From the NCBI GenBank assembly GCA_024227975.1, contig JAAETV010000028.1, positions 1 through 29,540 of the forward strand: DNA of 29,540 bases, read 5' to 3'. The stretch is from Actinomycetes bacterium (GTDB taxonomy: Bacteria > Actinomycetota > Acidimicrobiia > Acidimicrobiales > SZUA-35). The notes under the pieces were generated by a model, which saw nothing but the letters and a program-made list of their open reading frames with translations, made no database searches and was not told where the DNA came from. Below, piece after piece: positions 8,171-15,698 of the stretch (positions within the stretch are counted from its first letter, which is position 1; each line of letters begins with the position of its first letter). The position numbers and the translations under genes were made by a program.

Positions 8171-8686
8171 CTAGGGGGCGGGCCAAGATTGGTCATCGAC
8201 GATGATCCTGCTCTCGGGTCCCGGTAGCGACCACTCTGGAACAAAGATGCCAAGGTGTTCGTCTAGCTCGGCCTGGCAATGCAGCACTGTTGGCCGCTCA
8301 CCACAACTCACCCCGAAGCGCTCGTACTGACTCCCGATCGGTGACTGAGCGAACAGGTGATCACAGGCCAAACCCGACCCCGCTTCGCAGGCCAGCCATA
8401 GCTCATCGAGCCCACCGTCGTCTCCGAAGACCATCGGAGGCTGGAGCTCTTCGCCAACCATGGTCGGCCCCGTGCCGGCCACCGGCCCTCTCTCCTCCGG
8501 CTGAGCAGCAAACTGAGGCTTGAGCTGGTTGGACACTGCCACCAACGGTTGGGTGGTCGACCATGTCGGCCCACCAATGCCGACGACGACAATGGCGGCG
8601 ACGATAGCGATGACAACAAGCCCGAACCCGAAACGCATCATGATCCAGCACAGACCTCGACTGATGACGCGACCAAGGTTGCTCAC
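8171..8686 (-). CDS. Small membrane-anchored protein with a conserved Cys-rich extracytoplasmic motif
   Basis: A protein of about 171 residues of unknown function. I prefer the GTG at 8686 because AGGAG lies four bases upstream; the frame also allows a TTG at 8704. One hydrophobic helix, GFGLVVIAIVAAIVVVGI, spans residues about 19-38, followed by a Pro/Gln/Glu-rich linker. The outer domain contains LWLACEAGSGLACDHLF and then SPIGSQYERFGVSCGER. I recall this pattern (C-x2-G-x4-C-D-x-L, SP-x-GS-x-YE-x-FG-x2-CG) in small secreted or lipoprotein-like proteins of actinobacteria, sometimes next to serine proteases, but cannot verify it here. Two further Cys residues occur in the motif region and its tail, so disulfides are plausible. 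The gene converges on the PlsC gene with a 9-bp gap and is divergent from the nitroreductase gene. Confidence 0.72.
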   Translation of the reverse strand: MSNLGRVISRGLCWIMMRFGFGLVVIAIVAAIVVVGIGGPTWSTTQPLVAVSNQLKPQFAAQPEERGPVAGTGPTMVGEELQPPMVFGDDGGLDELWLACEAGSGLACDHLFAQSPIGSQYERFGVSCGERPTVLHCQAELDEHLGIFVPEWSLPGPESRIIVDDQSWPAP

Positions 8687-8737
8687 TGGACTCCTATCGG
8701 CCAACCTTTGACGACCTCAAGCTCGGGAGTGAACGCG

Positions 8738-9391
8738 ATGGACCTCAATCTGACGGCCGACGATGTGCTGACGACCACTCGATCGGTCCGCAAGCGGCTC
8801 GATTTCGACCGACCTGTTGATCGGGCCACCGTTCTGGAGTGCATCGAGATCGCCCTTCAGGCCCCAACGGGCTCCAACGCTCAGGGCTGGCAGTGGATGG
8901 TGATCGAAGATCAGGCCAAGAAGCAGGCCGTGGCCGACGCCTACGCCAAGCACTTCTTCGCCTACGCCGAGCAACCGAGTCGTGAGTACCCCGAGGGTGA
9001 CATCAGGGGCGAGCGTCAAGAACACGTCCGATCCTCGGCCTACTATCTGGCCGAGAACTTCCACCGTTCCCCCTTCCTCGTCATCCCCCTGGTCGAAGGC
9101 CGGCTTGGCAAGGAGATGGACAGCTTCGCCCAAGCCAGCGTGTGGGGATCGATCCTGCCTGCGGTATGGAGCTTCATGTTGGCCCTACGGGCCCGAGGCC
9201 TCGGCTCGGCTTGGACGACTCTGCACCTGCCGAGTGAGCAAGAGGTAGCAGAGCTGCTCGGCATCCCATACGACCGCTACACCCAGGCCGGCCTGTTCCC
9301 CGTCGCCTACACCAAAGGCACCGACTTCAAGCTGGCCAAACGCCTCCCTGCCACCGACCTCACCCACTGGGACACCTTCGGCCAGCACTAG
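8738..9391 (+). CDS. Nitroreductase-family FMN-dependent oxidoreductase
   Basis: A 217-residue protein of the nitroreductase fold, FMN-containing dimers that use NAD(P)H to reduce nitro compounds, quinones or other acceptors. The N-terminal TTRSVRKRLDFDRPVD is the family's FMN-phosphate binding RSxR motif. APTGSNAQGWQWMVIED is the conserved segment near the flavin. The C-terminal half contains GLGSAWTTLHLP and LLGIPYDRYTQAGLFPVAY, matching the usual G-x-G-x-x-W and cofactor-contacting region. The open frame extends upstream to 8549 but overlaps the opposite-strand gene. The ATG at 8738 has GGGAG nine bases upstream and begins just before homology, so I place the start there. The physiological substrate cannot be told. 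Confidence 0.88.
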   Translation: MDLNLTADDVLTTTRSVRKRLDFDRPVDRATVLECIEIALQAPTGSNAQGWQWMVIEDQAKKQAVADAYAKHFFAYAEQPSREYPEGDIRGERQEHVRSSAYYLAENFHRSPFLVIPLVEGRLGKEMDSFAQASVWGSILPAVWSFMLALRARGLGSAWTTLHLPSEQEVAELLGIPYDRYTQAGLFPVAYTKGTDFKLAKRLPATDLTHWDTFGQH

Positions 9392-9400
9392 GGGTGCGGG

Positions 9401-9446
9401 GCAACCCTGCGGGTTGCGAGACGGCAACCCTGCGGGTTGCGAGACG
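9401..9446. repeat. Two exact tandem copies of a 23-bp hairpin repeat between convergent genes
   Basis: The unit is GCAACCC-TGC-GGGTTGC followed by GAGACG, present at 9401-9423 and 9424-9446 without mismatch. Each copy folds into a perfect 7-bp stem with a 3-nt loop. The pair lies between the stop codons of the nitroreductase and DUF3048 genes. It may act as a bidirectional terminator or be a REP-like element; a relative occurs at 13939. Confidence 0.85.
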
Positions 9447-9464
9447 ATGCTCGCCGGAACTCGG

Positions 9465-10748
9465 CTAGCGAGCGGCGGCGAGTGAGGAGAGCATGTCGCG
9501 GTCGTCGCGGATGAGCTCGATCCAGGTCCGGCCGGTGGTCAACTCGATGATCTGACCCTCGGGCGTCGTCAGGGTGGCAACACTCGACAGGGTCGGACGG
9601 GTCCACACCCCATCGATGCGATTCCCGGCAGTGAATACCGATACCGGCCCCGTGCCGACAAAGACGAACTCGGGGACGCTCGACCCGGCCCCGTCAACCA
9701 TCCCCGTCGCCACCTCACGGGCCTCGACAACAACGACATTGGCGGCTGTCACCTGCTCACCAGCGAACACGGTGTGGGCCGAGCTGCCCTGATACCGCAA
9801 CCACGAACTGGCACCCTCATCCCATGACCAGCGAACCCGGTTGGCTGGAAAGGTGATCGAGAGCTCCGAGACAGGGCTGCCGAGCACTGGGTCGGAGCGG
9901 TCACGGTAGGCGAACAGGGGTGGTGGTGGACCGCCAGTGGCCGAGGCCCAATGATCCCCAAGATCGGTGAAGAGATTCGACGGGGCCTTGCCACGACCTC
10001 GCCAGTAGCCAGACGAGGTCTCGAAGCTTCGGTTCTGTACCGCTGACTGCCGGCGTAGCAGGGTATCCGTGACCCGGTTGGCCCCGGAATAGATCAGCAG
10101 AGGCGTGCCCAGACTGGCCAGCACCCCAATGTCGGTTGTCCGCCCTGACCGGACAGGGCCGACGGTGGTCGTCCGACTGTGGAAGATGGCGGCCAATCGG
10201 GTGAGGCCACCCTCCACCTCCTCCTCGACCACGATGTCTGCGACGTTGAGCCCCGTCTGTGGTCTGGCCGCAGGACTGTTGTCGATCTTGACTACCGCCG
10301 CCGAACGGCTTGGGACGACCCCGAACTCTCCCGTGAGGGGCATCACTCCCTCCGCCCCTGCTGGCGGTTCGACGATGGGAGCGACCACGACTTCATCAGG
10401 ACCCAGGGACCCGAGCACGCCTCGATACATCGAGGTGCTGTCTCCACCTCCGCCCCTGATCGTAGTGACCGGCTTGACTGCCACCGTTGTCGAAGTTGAA
10501 ACCACACCATCGGGACCGATCTCGGCCAAGGCCATCTCATCTATTCCAGTTGGCAAGACCCGAGCACTTCCAGCCGGTTCGGTCCCAGCGGAGGAGGCGG
10601 TTGGACCCGCCACCTGGCCTGCCGCCAATCCTTCGGCGGTCGTCGGGTCGTCGACACCTTCAAATGAGGCGTCGGTGGTCTGCGAGCTGGAGCAGGCAGC
10701 GAGAAAGAGGCACAAGGCCGCTGCGGTGGGGGCTACGTGGCGGGTCAT
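9465..10748 (-). CDS. DUF3048 (YerB-like) domain lipoprotein
   Basis: A predicted 427-residue lipoprotein. The ATG at 10748 opens a signal peptide with a lipobox LAAC ending at Cys19, followed by a Ser/Thr-rich stretch, so it should be lipid-anchored on the outer face of the membrane. The open frame reaches 10808, but the signal peptide starts at 10748. Residues about 60-130 form a low-complexity linker. The folded part begins around VMPLTGEFGVVP and contains VVKIDNSPAARPQTGLNVADIVVEEEVEGG, VGPVRSGRTTDI and GKAPSNLFTD, which I recognise as DUF3048. The C-terminal half has RVRWSWDEGASSWLRYQ and ends with a TWIELI segment, also family-typical. Members are widespread in Gram-positives with no established biochemical role. 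The gene lies downstream of the gntR-like gene in the same orientation (46-bp gap). Confidence 0.85.
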   Translation of the reverse strand: MTRHVAPTAAALCLFLAACSSSQTTDASFEGVDDPTTAEGLAAGQVAGPTASSAGTEPAGSARVLPTGIDEMALAEIGPDGVVSTSTTVAVKPVTTIRGGGGDSTSMYRGVLGSLGPDEVVVAPIVEPPAGAEGVMPLTGEFGVVPSRSAAVVKIDNSPAARPQTGLNVADIVVEEEVEGGLTRLAAIFHSRTTTVGPVRSGRTTDIGVLASLGTPLLIYSGANRVTDTLLRRQSAVQNRSFETSSGYWRGRGKAPSNLFTDLGDHWASATGGPPPPLFAYRDRSDPVLGSPVSELSITFPANRVRWSWDEGASSWLRYQGSSAHTVFAGEQVTAANVVVVEAREVATGMVDGAGSSVPEFVFVGTGPVSVFTAGNRIDGVWTRPTLSSVATLTTPEGQIIELTTGRTWIELIRDDRDMLSSLAAAR

Positions 10749-10794
10749 CGGCGAACTCTGGTATAGCGCCTCAGACACTGAATTGAACCCACCC

Positions 10795-11535
10795 TCAATA
10801 CTCCTCAACCAACCTCAAGCCTGGAGGTGGTGCCGCCTCATGGTCCTCGGTCCAGGGGAGCTCGGCCACCAGTTCAGTGAGGTGACCAGGGAAGACGTGT
10901 TCAGAAACAAGAATCGGATGTTCCAGACTGGAGTGGGTTATCCGGCGGACGACGAGCACGGCCGCTCCGGAGGGAATCCCGAGCAGAGCAGCATCGTCGG
11001 GATCCACGATCTGGGCCCCCATGGTCTGAGTCGCACCCCCCGGCCGCTCGTCGACCAGTTCGAGGAAGCTCGATCGTTCGACCGCCGCCTTGGACAAGGG
11101 GGAGGCCAAATCCTCACGACACCAGACCGTGACCCGGGCAAAGGGCTCACCATCGGCCAGGTTCAGTCTCCTCACCTCGAGCACCCGCTCCCCCAACACC
11201 TCGGCGATTCCCTCTGGTGCGTCGACAAAGGCGAAGTCGAGGACACGCCGCTCCGACTTCCGACCCGAGGCCGCCAGCTGGGCCTCGATGGTGACCAGCC
11301 CAGACAGGGGCTGGGGCAGGGTCTCGGCTGCAACCAGCCAGCCGAAGCCCTGGCGGGAGTCGACGAGGCCTTCAGATCGCAGAACTTCGAGCGCTTTGCG
11401 GATCGTCACTCGACTAGCATCATGCTCCGCGCCGAGTGCTGCCTCACTGGGCAGCACATGACCCGACGGGTATTGGCCCGACCCAATCCGATGACGGAGA
11501 TCATCGGCGATTTGGTGATAGCGAATCCGTTTCAC
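10795..11535 (-). CDS. GntR-family regulator with UTRA effector domain (HutC subfamily)
   Basis: A 246-residue regulator. Residues 1 to about 70 form the GntR winged helix: YHQIADDLRHRIGSGQYPSGHVLPSE, then HDASRVTIRKALEVLRSEGLVDSRQGFGWLV. The remainder matches a UTRA ligand-binding domain (LEVRRLNLADGEPFARVTVW, the SFLELVDERPG region, RITHSSLEHPILVSEHVFPG), which usually senses sugar phosphates, organic acids or other metabolites. The start is a GTG at 11535, with no Shine-Dalgarno seen. It is divergent from aconitase, and the gap holds two TTGTAT repeats. That makes aconitase the most likely target besides itself, which is inference from gene order. Confidence 0.88.
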   Translation of the reverse strand: MKRIRYHQIADDLRHRIGSGQYPSGHVLPSEAALGAEHDASRVTIRKALEVLRSEGLVDSRQGFGWLVAAETLPQPLSGLVTIEAQLAASGRKSERRVLDFAFVDAPEGIAEVLGERVLEVRRLNLADGEPFARVTVWCREDLASPLSKAAVERSSFLELVDERPGGATQTMGAQIVDPDDAALLGIPSGAAVLVVRRITHSSLEHPILVSEHVFPGHLTELVAELPWTEDHEAAPPPGLRLVEEY

Positions 11536-11552
11536 TTGTATTAGAGTTGTAT
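11536..11552. promoter_or_regulatory. Direct-repeat operator candidate between gntR-like gene and aconitase
   Basis: TTGTAT occurs at 11536-11541 and 11547-11552, 11 bp apart, about one helical turn. The AT-rich stretch stands out from the GC-rich flanks, touches the GTG start of the regulator and is about 80 bp upstream of the aconitase start. It probably combines promoter elements and regulator sites. Confidence 0.4.
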
Positions 11553-11634
11553 CATATCTTGGCAGGAGAATCTACCTGCCCACGGGGCCGAGACCGAGCC
11601 CCACCCCGAACCCACGTCCCCTCAGGAGCAAGCC

Positions 11635-13920
11635 ATGGCTGTCGGCCCAGAAACCCCAATCGAGCTCATCGAGGCCGTCTACGCAACCCTCGACGAGCGA
11701 GTTGGCAGTCTCCGAAGTCGTCTGGGCCGCCCCCTCACCCTGGCTGAGAAGATCCTGGCCAACCACCTCGACGATGCCGGCACCGAGCTCGAGCGCGGGG
11801 TCAGCTACGTCGACTTCCGTCCCGACCGGGTGGCCATGCAGGACGCAACGGCCCAAATGGCCTGGCTCCAGTTCATCACCGCCGGTCTGTCGGAGGTTGC
11901 CGTCCCGACCACCACCCACTGCGACCACCTGATCCAGGCCCGTGAAGACGGCAAGAAGGATCTCCTGGCCGCCCTCGAGACCAACGATGAGGTCTACGAC
12001 TTCCTGGAGTCGGTCAGCGCCAAATACCAGGCCGGGTTCTGGAAGGCGGGAAGTGGCATCATCCACCAGGTCGTGCTGGAGAACTACGCCTTCCCGGGCG
12101 GCATGATGATCGGCACCGACAGTCACACCCCCAATGCCGGCGGGCTCGGCATGATCGCCATCGGGGTGGGCGGGGCCGATGCCGTCGACGTCATGACCGG
12201 CTTCCCGTGGAATGTGCGCTGGCCCAAGATGATCGGAATCCACCTCACGGGCGAGCTCAACGGCTGGAGCGCCCCCAAGGACATCGTCTTGAAGGTGGCC
12301 GACATCCTCACGGTCAAGGGCGGCACCGGAGCCATCGTCGAGTACTTCGGTTCGGGGGCCAACAGCCTGAGTGCCACGGGCAAAGCCACGATCTGCAATA
12401 TGGGAGCTGAGATCGGGGCCACCACCAGCGTCTTCGGCTACGACGACGCCATCGGCCGCTACCTCAAGTCGACGGGCCGGGAATCGACGGCTGATGCCGC
12501 CAATGCCGTCGCCAACCACCTCCGCTCCGATGATGAGGTCCTGGCCAACCCGGCCGACTACTTCGACCAGGTCATCGAGATCGACATCTCGACCCTGCGG
12601 CCATACATCAATGGACCCCACACCCCCGACCTTGCTCGCGAGGTGTCAGCCCTGGGAGCCGAGGCCAAGGCCAACGACTGGCCAACCGAGATCAGTGCCG
12701 CCCTCATTGGCAGTTGCACCAACTCCTCCTACGAGGACTTCACCCGGGCCGCCTCCATCGCCCGCCAAGCCGCAGCCGAAGGGCTCGAGGTCAAGACCAA
12801 CCTCATGATCACGCCTGGCTCGGAGCAGGTCAGGGCCACCATCAGCCGTGATGGAGTGCTCGCTGATTTCGAGGCTCTGGGGGCAACCGTGCTGGCCAAC
12901 GCCTGTGGCCCCTGCATTGGTCAGTGGGACCGCAGCGTCGAACGCGAACCAGGCGAGGCGAACTCCATCGTCACCTCCTACAACCGCAACTTCCCGAAGC
13001 GCAACGATGGCGATGCCGCCACCCTGGCCTTCGTCACCTCTCCCGAGACGGTCATGGCCCTGGCCCTGGCCGGCACCCTCGACTTCGACCCCCTCAACGA
13101 CACCCTGACCACCGAAGACGGGCGCGAGGTCAGCCTGAACGTCCCAGTCGGCGAAGAACTGCCGGCTAGAGGCTTCGACGAGGGTGAGAGCGGGTTCGTG
13201 GCCCCGCCAGCCGACGCCTCATCCATCGAGGTCAAGGTCTCCCCCACCTCAGACCGCCTCCAGTTGCTCGAACCATTCAGCGCCTGGGACGGCAAGGACT
13301 TCGAGAACCTGCCGGTCCTGGTCAAGGCCCACGGCAAGTTCACCACCGACCATATCTCGATGGCCGGCCCATGGCTGAAGTACCGGGGCCACCTGGAGAA
13401 CATCTCAGGCAACCTCTACCTCGGGGCCGTGAGTGCCTACAACGAGAACATCGTCGGCCTGGGCAAGAATCAGCTGACCGGCGAACGCCAGAGCTTTCCT
13501 GACATGGCGAAGGCCTACCACCAGGCGAACCAGGCCTGGGCCGTGGTTGGCGATGAGAACATGGGCGAAGGGTCATCGCGTGAGCACGCCGCCATGGAGC
13601 CTCGATTCCGCGGAGCCAGGCTCATCCTGGCCCGCTCATTCGCCCGCATCCACGAAACGAACCTCAAGAAGCAGGGCATCATCCCTCTCACCTTCTCCGA
13701 CCCCGGCGACTATGACCGGATCGAAGAGGACGACCGTCTCGGTACCCAGGGATTGGCCGATCTTGCCCCGGGCAAGTCACTCACCGTCACGGTCACCAAG
13801 CCCGATGGGTCGACCTGGACCTTCGAAGGCAACCACACCTTCAGCGACGACCAGATCGAGTGGTTCAAAGCTGGTTCCGCTCTCGCCGTCATCCGCCAAG
13901 AGGTGGAAGGCGGAGCATAG
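11635..13920 (+). CDS. acn: Aconitate hydratase, mitochondrial-type
   Basis: Aconitase isomerises citrate to isocitrate through cis-aconitate with a [4Fe-4S] cluster. The 761-residue length and the sequence resemble the mitochondrial aconitase group, not the roughly 900-residue AcnA/IRP1 type usual in actinobacteria. Signature segments are [36 protein letters not shown] and [11 protein letters not shown]. The three cluster ligands are C361 (GSCTNSS), C424 and C427 (NACGPCIGQ), with the same 63- and 3-residue spacing I recall for porcine Cys358/421/424. [14 protein letters not shown] is in the C-terminal swivel domain. The ATG at 11635 has AGGAG about eight bases upstream. It is divergent from the GntR regulator and ends near a hairpin at 13939. 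Confidence 0.95.
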   Translation: MAVGPETPIELIEAVYATLDERVGSLRSRLGRPLTLAEKILANHLDDAGTELERGVSYVDFRPDRVAMQDATAQMAWLQFITAGLSEVAVPTTTHCDHLIQAREDGKKDLLAALETNDEVYDFLESVSAKYQAGFWKAGSGIIHQVVLENYAFPGGMMIGTDSHTPNAGGLGMIAIGVGGADAVDVMTGFPWNVRWPKMIGIHLTGELNGWSAPKDIVLKVADILTVKGGTGAIVEYFGSGANSLSATGKATICNMGAEIGATTSVFGYDDAIGRYLKSTGRESTADAANAVANHLRSDDEVLANPADYFDQVIEIDISTLRPYINGPHTPDLAREVSALGAEAKANDWPTEISAALIGSCTNSSYEDFTRAASIARQAAAEGLEVKTNLMITPGSEQVRATISRDGVLADFEALGATVLANACGPCIGQWDRSVEREPGEANSIVTSYNRNFPKRNDGDAATLAFVTSPETVMALALAGTLDFDPLNDTLTTEDGREVSLNVPVGEELPARGFDEGESGFVAPPADASSIEVKVSPTSDRLQLLEPFSAWDGKDFENLPVLVKAHGKFTTDHISMAGPWLKYRGHLENISGNLYLGAVSAYNENIVGLGKNQLTGERQSFPDMAKAYHQANQAWAVVGDENMGEGSSREHAAMEPRFRGARLILARSFARIHETNLKKQGIIPLTFSDPGDYDRIEEDDRLGTQGLADLAPGKSLTVTVTKPDGSTWTFEGNHTFSDDQIEWFKAGSALAVIRQEVEGGA

Positions 13921-13938
13921 GAAGCTCGAGACGACGAG

Positions 13939-13951
13939 AACCCCGCGGGTT
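13939..13951. terminator. Hairpin after aconitase, related to the 9401 repeat
   Basis: AACCC-CGC-GGGTT is a perfect 5-bp stem with a 3-nt loop, 19 bases after the aconitase stop and between convergent genes. The flanks GAGACGACGAG on the left and GAGAAGATGC on the right resemble those of the 9401-9446 repeats. A termination role is possible, but there is no T-run. Confidence 0.45.
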
Positions 13952-13970
13952 GGGAGAAGATGCCCGAGCG

Positions 13971-15368
13971 CTACTGCTCGGCTGACGCTCCCGGGGGGAA
14001 GGTGAGGGCCAGTTCTTCTGGGCTCGGTTCATAGTCCTGTCTCGCTTCGGGCGGCAACAGGTCCGTGATCCGACCCATCAGCTCCTCGGTGACCTCAGTG
14101 GGGTCGGTCGATGATGGGTAGTAGCTGGCACCCACCCGAACCCGGATGGGTGCCGGGTTTGCCAGATTGAGTACATAGGGCAAACGACTGCTGCGGGGCC
14201 AAGCGAGCTCGGTTCCCCACAGGCCGACCGGGGTCAGCGGAACCCCCGTCTCGATGGCCAGGCGAGCGGCCCCCAACCGGCCCTGGAGGCTCGAACGGAA
14301 GAAGTCCTCCCCTCGCGGAATCGTACCCTGAGGGAACACGGCCACCAGCTCCCCCGCATCGAGGGCTGCGGCGGCCTGGGTCAGCGGTGCCGCACTCCCA
14401 CTTCCCCGATCAACCCGGATCGCACCAAGCGCCGTCGTGATCGGACCGACGATGGCGGCATCGGTCACCTCCTTCTTGGCCAGGAAGCGGACCGGTCGAC
14501 CGATCCTGGCCCCTAGGAGCCCGACGACTATGGGATCGAGATAGCTTCGATGGTTGGAAGCCAGCAGGGTGCCGCCACTACCGAGGGCAGGACCAGCGCC
14601 GTCTATCCCGTCGATGTCTAGCTTCATCCACGGGAACAGCTCGGGGCGGAGCAACTGGGCCAGCACATCTTGCGGCTCGACGCCGGTCGGCTTGGGCACC
14701 CCAGGAGGAGCATTGAACCAGACGGTCGGCCAACCCTTGGCCCGGGCATAGACGAAGAGCCGCGGGTCGGGATTAACGGCAACCGGATGACCTACCAGTG
14801 TCAGTAGGGGGCGATCGAAGATGCTGTCGGAGTAGGCGTAGCTATCAGCCAGATCGACCTTGTTGGCCCTGGCCCATACCCGAACCGATCGAGCCTTTCC
14901 TCGGTTCCAAACGAACTCTCCGTCGATCTCACCGGCATAGCGGCCGTCGACGACCCGATAGCGGGTAGCCAGCACCTCATCAAACCCGACAGCGGCAGCA
15001 AAGGGCGCGATGACGTCGAACGGGGTGGTCGTGGCCAGCACCAGCTTGTGACCCAGGGCTCGATGGTCGGCCAGGGACTGGAGAGCGTAGGGCTCGACCT
15101 GATCGACGAGCGACGAAGCGATCTCCTCACCAACGGCTTTGACGTCGGCCTGAACCCAACCCTTGGCCGCCCGCGCTCCCTGGCGAGTCAGGGCGATCGA
15201 GGGCAGGGTCTCACCGATCAGATCGAATAGACCGAACATGAGCCGGCCGATCTGAAGCCGGTCGGTGGGCAGTAGGCCATGGTCACGCAGCCCGGCCGAA
15301 ATTGTTGGTCCGCTCCCCCCGAGCAGCAGTGTGCGATCAAGATCGAAGAATGCTGCGGCTTCGGCCAT
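13971..15368 (-). CDS. Bifunctional HAD-IB hydrolase / PlsC-type lysophospholipid acyltransferase
   Basis: A 465-residue fusion. Residues 1 to about 215 form an HAD-IB domain: motif I FFDLDRT (D9, D11), ATTTPFD as the motif II region, and motif IV YAYSDSIFDRPLL. Residues about 250-450 form a PlsC acyltransferase: SNHRSYLD with H273-x4-D278, FLAKKEVTDAAIVGPI, and FPQGT at 345-349 where most members have FPEGT. Mycobacterial PlsC (Rv2483c) has the same HAD-acyltransferase order, so a role in phosphatidic acid synthesis by acylating lysophosphatidic acid at the membrane is likely. The role of the HAD part is unclear. TAGCGT lies seven bases before the ATG, suggesting a leaderless mRNA. It converges on aconitase and is divergent from the lysR gene. 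Confidence 0.88.
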   Translation of the reverse strand: MAEAAAFFDLDRTLLLGGSGPTISAGLRDHGLLPTDRLQIGRLMFGLFDLIGETLPSIALTRQGARAAKGWVQADVKAVGEEIASSLVDQVEPYALQSLADHRALGHKLVLATTTPFDVIAPFAAAVGFDEVLATRYRVVDGRYAGEIDGEFVWNRGKARSVRVWARANKVDLADSYAYSDSIFDRPLLTLVGHPVAVNPDPRLFVYARAKGWPTVWFNAPPGVPKPTGVEPQDVLAQLLRPELFPWMKLDIDGIDGAGPALGSGGTLLASNHRSYLDPIVVGLLGARIGRPVRFLAKKEVTDAAIVGPITTALGAIRVDRGSGSAAPLTQAAAALDAGELVAVFPQGTIPRGEDFFRSSLQGRLGAARLAIETGVPLTPVGLWGTELAWPRSSRLPYVLNLANPAPIRVRVGASYYPSSTDPTEVTEELMGRITDLLPPEARQDYEPSPEELALTFPPGASAEQ

Positions 15369-15375
15369 GAGCTCG

Positions 15376-15381
15376 ACGCTA
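15376..15381 (-). promoter_or_regulatory. Putative -10 of leaderless HAD-PlsC transcript
   Basis: On the minus strand TAGCGT is followed by seven bases and then the ATG at 15368. There is no Shine-Dalgarno between them. Confidence 0.4.
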
Positions 15382-15430
15382 TCCGAGCCCTCCCCGGTTG
15401 GGCCGCCAATGCAAACGTTCCCGAATACGA

Positions 15431-15459
15431 CGAAACCGGTCGCTCAGCGACCGGTTTCG
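15431..15459. repeat. Perfect 13-bp inverted repeat with 3-nt loop
   Basis: CGAAACCGGTCGC, TCA, GCGACCGGTTTCG. All 13 pairs match. It lies upstream of both divergent genes, so it is not an ordinary terminator for either. It could be a terminator of an unannotated short transcript, a protein-binding dyad or a REP-like element. Confidence 0.7.
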
Positions 15460-15593
15460 GTGCGGGGTCGGAATTGGAAGGGGGGGGACCTATCCGACTC
15501 GCAGCTATTCATGCAGCAGCACAGAGGGGGACCTGGTTGCTGTGAACAAGATTTACTATAACCCGCCCCCCACTATCTGGCTACCTGTTAGTA

Positions 15594-15607
15594 ATGATAC
15601 CCATCAT
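15594..15607. promoter_or_regulatory. LysR-type binding-site candidate (T-N11-A)
   Basis: ATGAT-ACCC-ATCAT is an inverted repeat with 5-bp arms that contains the T-N11-A spacing of LysR-family sites. It is in the AT-rich stretch about 92 bp upstream of the lysR-type gene, the usual place for autoregulation. Confidence 0.45.
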
Positions 15608-15698
15608 CTGAAATAAATATTGAAGCGTGTCCATCAATGTCCGGGACCTTTCAACCTGGTTTCATTTCCAGAACAGATCTGTGCCATCATTCACGACG

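Larger units (their letters stand above)
15369..15698. other. 330-bp intergenic region between divergent HAD-PlsC and LysR genes
   Basis: I see no convincing gene here. From left to right it holds the plsC -10 hexamer, a perfect 13-bp inverted repeat, a run of eight G (15480-15487), a GGGGGACCT direct repeat (15483 and 15526), and a conspicuously AT-rich stretch of about 75 bp from 15546 containing TACTAT/TATAAC and a LysR-type dyad. The AT-rich part probably carries the lysR promoter. Confidence 0.6.

Noticed and set aside
8549..8737. Upstream extension of the nitroreductase frame
   Set aside because: It overlaps the N-terminus of the opposite-strand membrane protein and lies before the GGGAG ribosome site and ATG at 8738.
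10105..11544. 479-codon plus-strand ORF spanning two minus-strand genes
   Set aside because: It runs antisense through both the DUF3048 and GntR genes, which have well-conserved motifs. Long antisense frames are common at this GC content.
11572..12621. 349-codon minus-strand ORF inside aconitase
   Set aside because: Antisense to highly conserved aconitase sequence; low-complexity Gly/Asp/Val composition.
15627..15698. Upstream GTG start for the LysR regulator
   Set aside because: LysR homology begins at the ATG at 15699. The extra 24 residues have no family support.
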